The position numbers and the translations under genes are program-made. This document shows positions 6,269 through 6,428 of a stretch of 6,428 nt of DNA, piece after piece. The DNA comes from an uncultured Centipeda sp. (lineage in GTDB: Bacteria > Bacillota > Negativicutes > Selenomonadales > Selenomonadaceae). Under the pieces are notes generated by a model that had not been told where the DNA came from, did no database searches, and was given only the letters and a program-made list of their open reading frames with translations. How positions within the stretch are numbered: the stretch's first letter is position 1; every line of letters begins with the position of its first letter. The DNA lies in assembly GCA_937925565.1 (NCBI GenBank), contig CALALM010000138.1, positions 1 to 6,428 of the forward strand, written 5' to 3'.

Positions 6269-6428
6269 ATGAAGAAGAGGGTAACATACCCCTTTGCTGC
6301 TATTGTTGGGCAGGAGGAGATGAAGACGGCACTTCTCCTCAGTATTGTCATGCCGTCACTCGGAGGTGTGCTCATCAAGGGCGAGAAAGGGACGGCGAAA
6401 TCCACTGCTGTCCGTGCTGCTGCAGCAC
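6269..6428 (+). CDS. Mg-chelatase/cobaltochelatase-type AAA+ ATPase, N-terminal part
   Basis: The first 53 codons are present and the gene runs off the right edge. The protein begins [19 protein letters not shown], the conserved opening of the ChlI/BchI family, followed by [19 protein letters not shown] (32-50). The Walker A loop is GEKGTAKS (38-45), with Lys44 as the phosphate-binding residue. These ATPases form rings that drive a large chelatase subunit to insert a metal into a tetrapyrrole. The GEKGTAKST wording is what I associate with ChlI-ChlD (VWA domain) proteins that accompany CobN-like subunits, rather than photosynthetic BchI. In a non-photosynthetic bacterium the likely substrates are a corrin (cobalt insertion) or heme-like compounds. 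It lies 119 bases after the receptor stop and may have its own promoter. The rest of the gene and any CobN partner are outside the window. Confidence 0.88.
   Translation, partial: MKKRVTYPFAAIVGQEEMKTALLLSIVMPSLGGVLIKGEKGTAKSTAVRAAAA

Noticed and set aside
6253..6428. A Cys-rich reading frame starting at ATG 6253, with clusters such as LCCYCW and HCCPCCC.
   Set aside because: It overlaps the chelatase ATPase in another frame, lacks a ribosome binding site, and the ATPase frame has clear family motifs. The cysteines come from TGC/TGT-rich DNA in the coding sequence.

Overview
The window looks like a metal-chelate or tetrapyrrole acquisition locus from a diderm Firmicute, most likely a Selenomonas-type Negativicute. 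The evidence is a mix of outer-membrane TonB-dependent receptors, a lipoprotein with a lipobox, a Firmicutes-style AGGAGG ribosome binding site and moderately GC-rich coding DNA. The taxonomic call is an inference from gene content and style, not from a marker gene. All recognised genes are on the + strand.

Layout. Bases 1-181 form a gene-free leader with a clean intrinsic terminator hairpin (70-102), which may be an attenuator. It is followed by a tightly packed three-gene block: a TonB-dependent receptor (182-2110), a BtuF/FhuD-type substrate-binding lipoprotein (2100-3071) and a radical SAM/SPASM enzyme (3061-4110). Each junction in this block is an 11-nt stop/start overlap. A 119-bp spacer (4111-4229) holds a possible 22-codon ORF and a strong ribosome binding site. 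A second TonB-dependent receptor follows (4230-6149). A second spacer (6150-6268) contains a perfect TATAAT flanked by a short dyad, then a 16-bp stem-loop. The window ends inside the first 53 codons of a Mg-chelatase/cobaltochelatase-type AAA+ ATPase (from 6269).

How the parts may work together. The two receptors would import one or two scarce ligands (cobalamin/corrinoid, heme or another metal chelate) across the outer membrane, and the lipoprotein would hand a ligand to an ABC permease that is not in the window. The chelatase ATPase suggests metal insertion into, or removal from, a tetrapyrrole, if a CobN-like partner lies downstream. The radical SAM/SPASM enzyme is the odd member. It carries a full set of cluster ligands, and its family commonly modifies peptides or proteins, yet no substrate is obvious. 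The substrate of the whole system cannot be fixed from this sequence alone.
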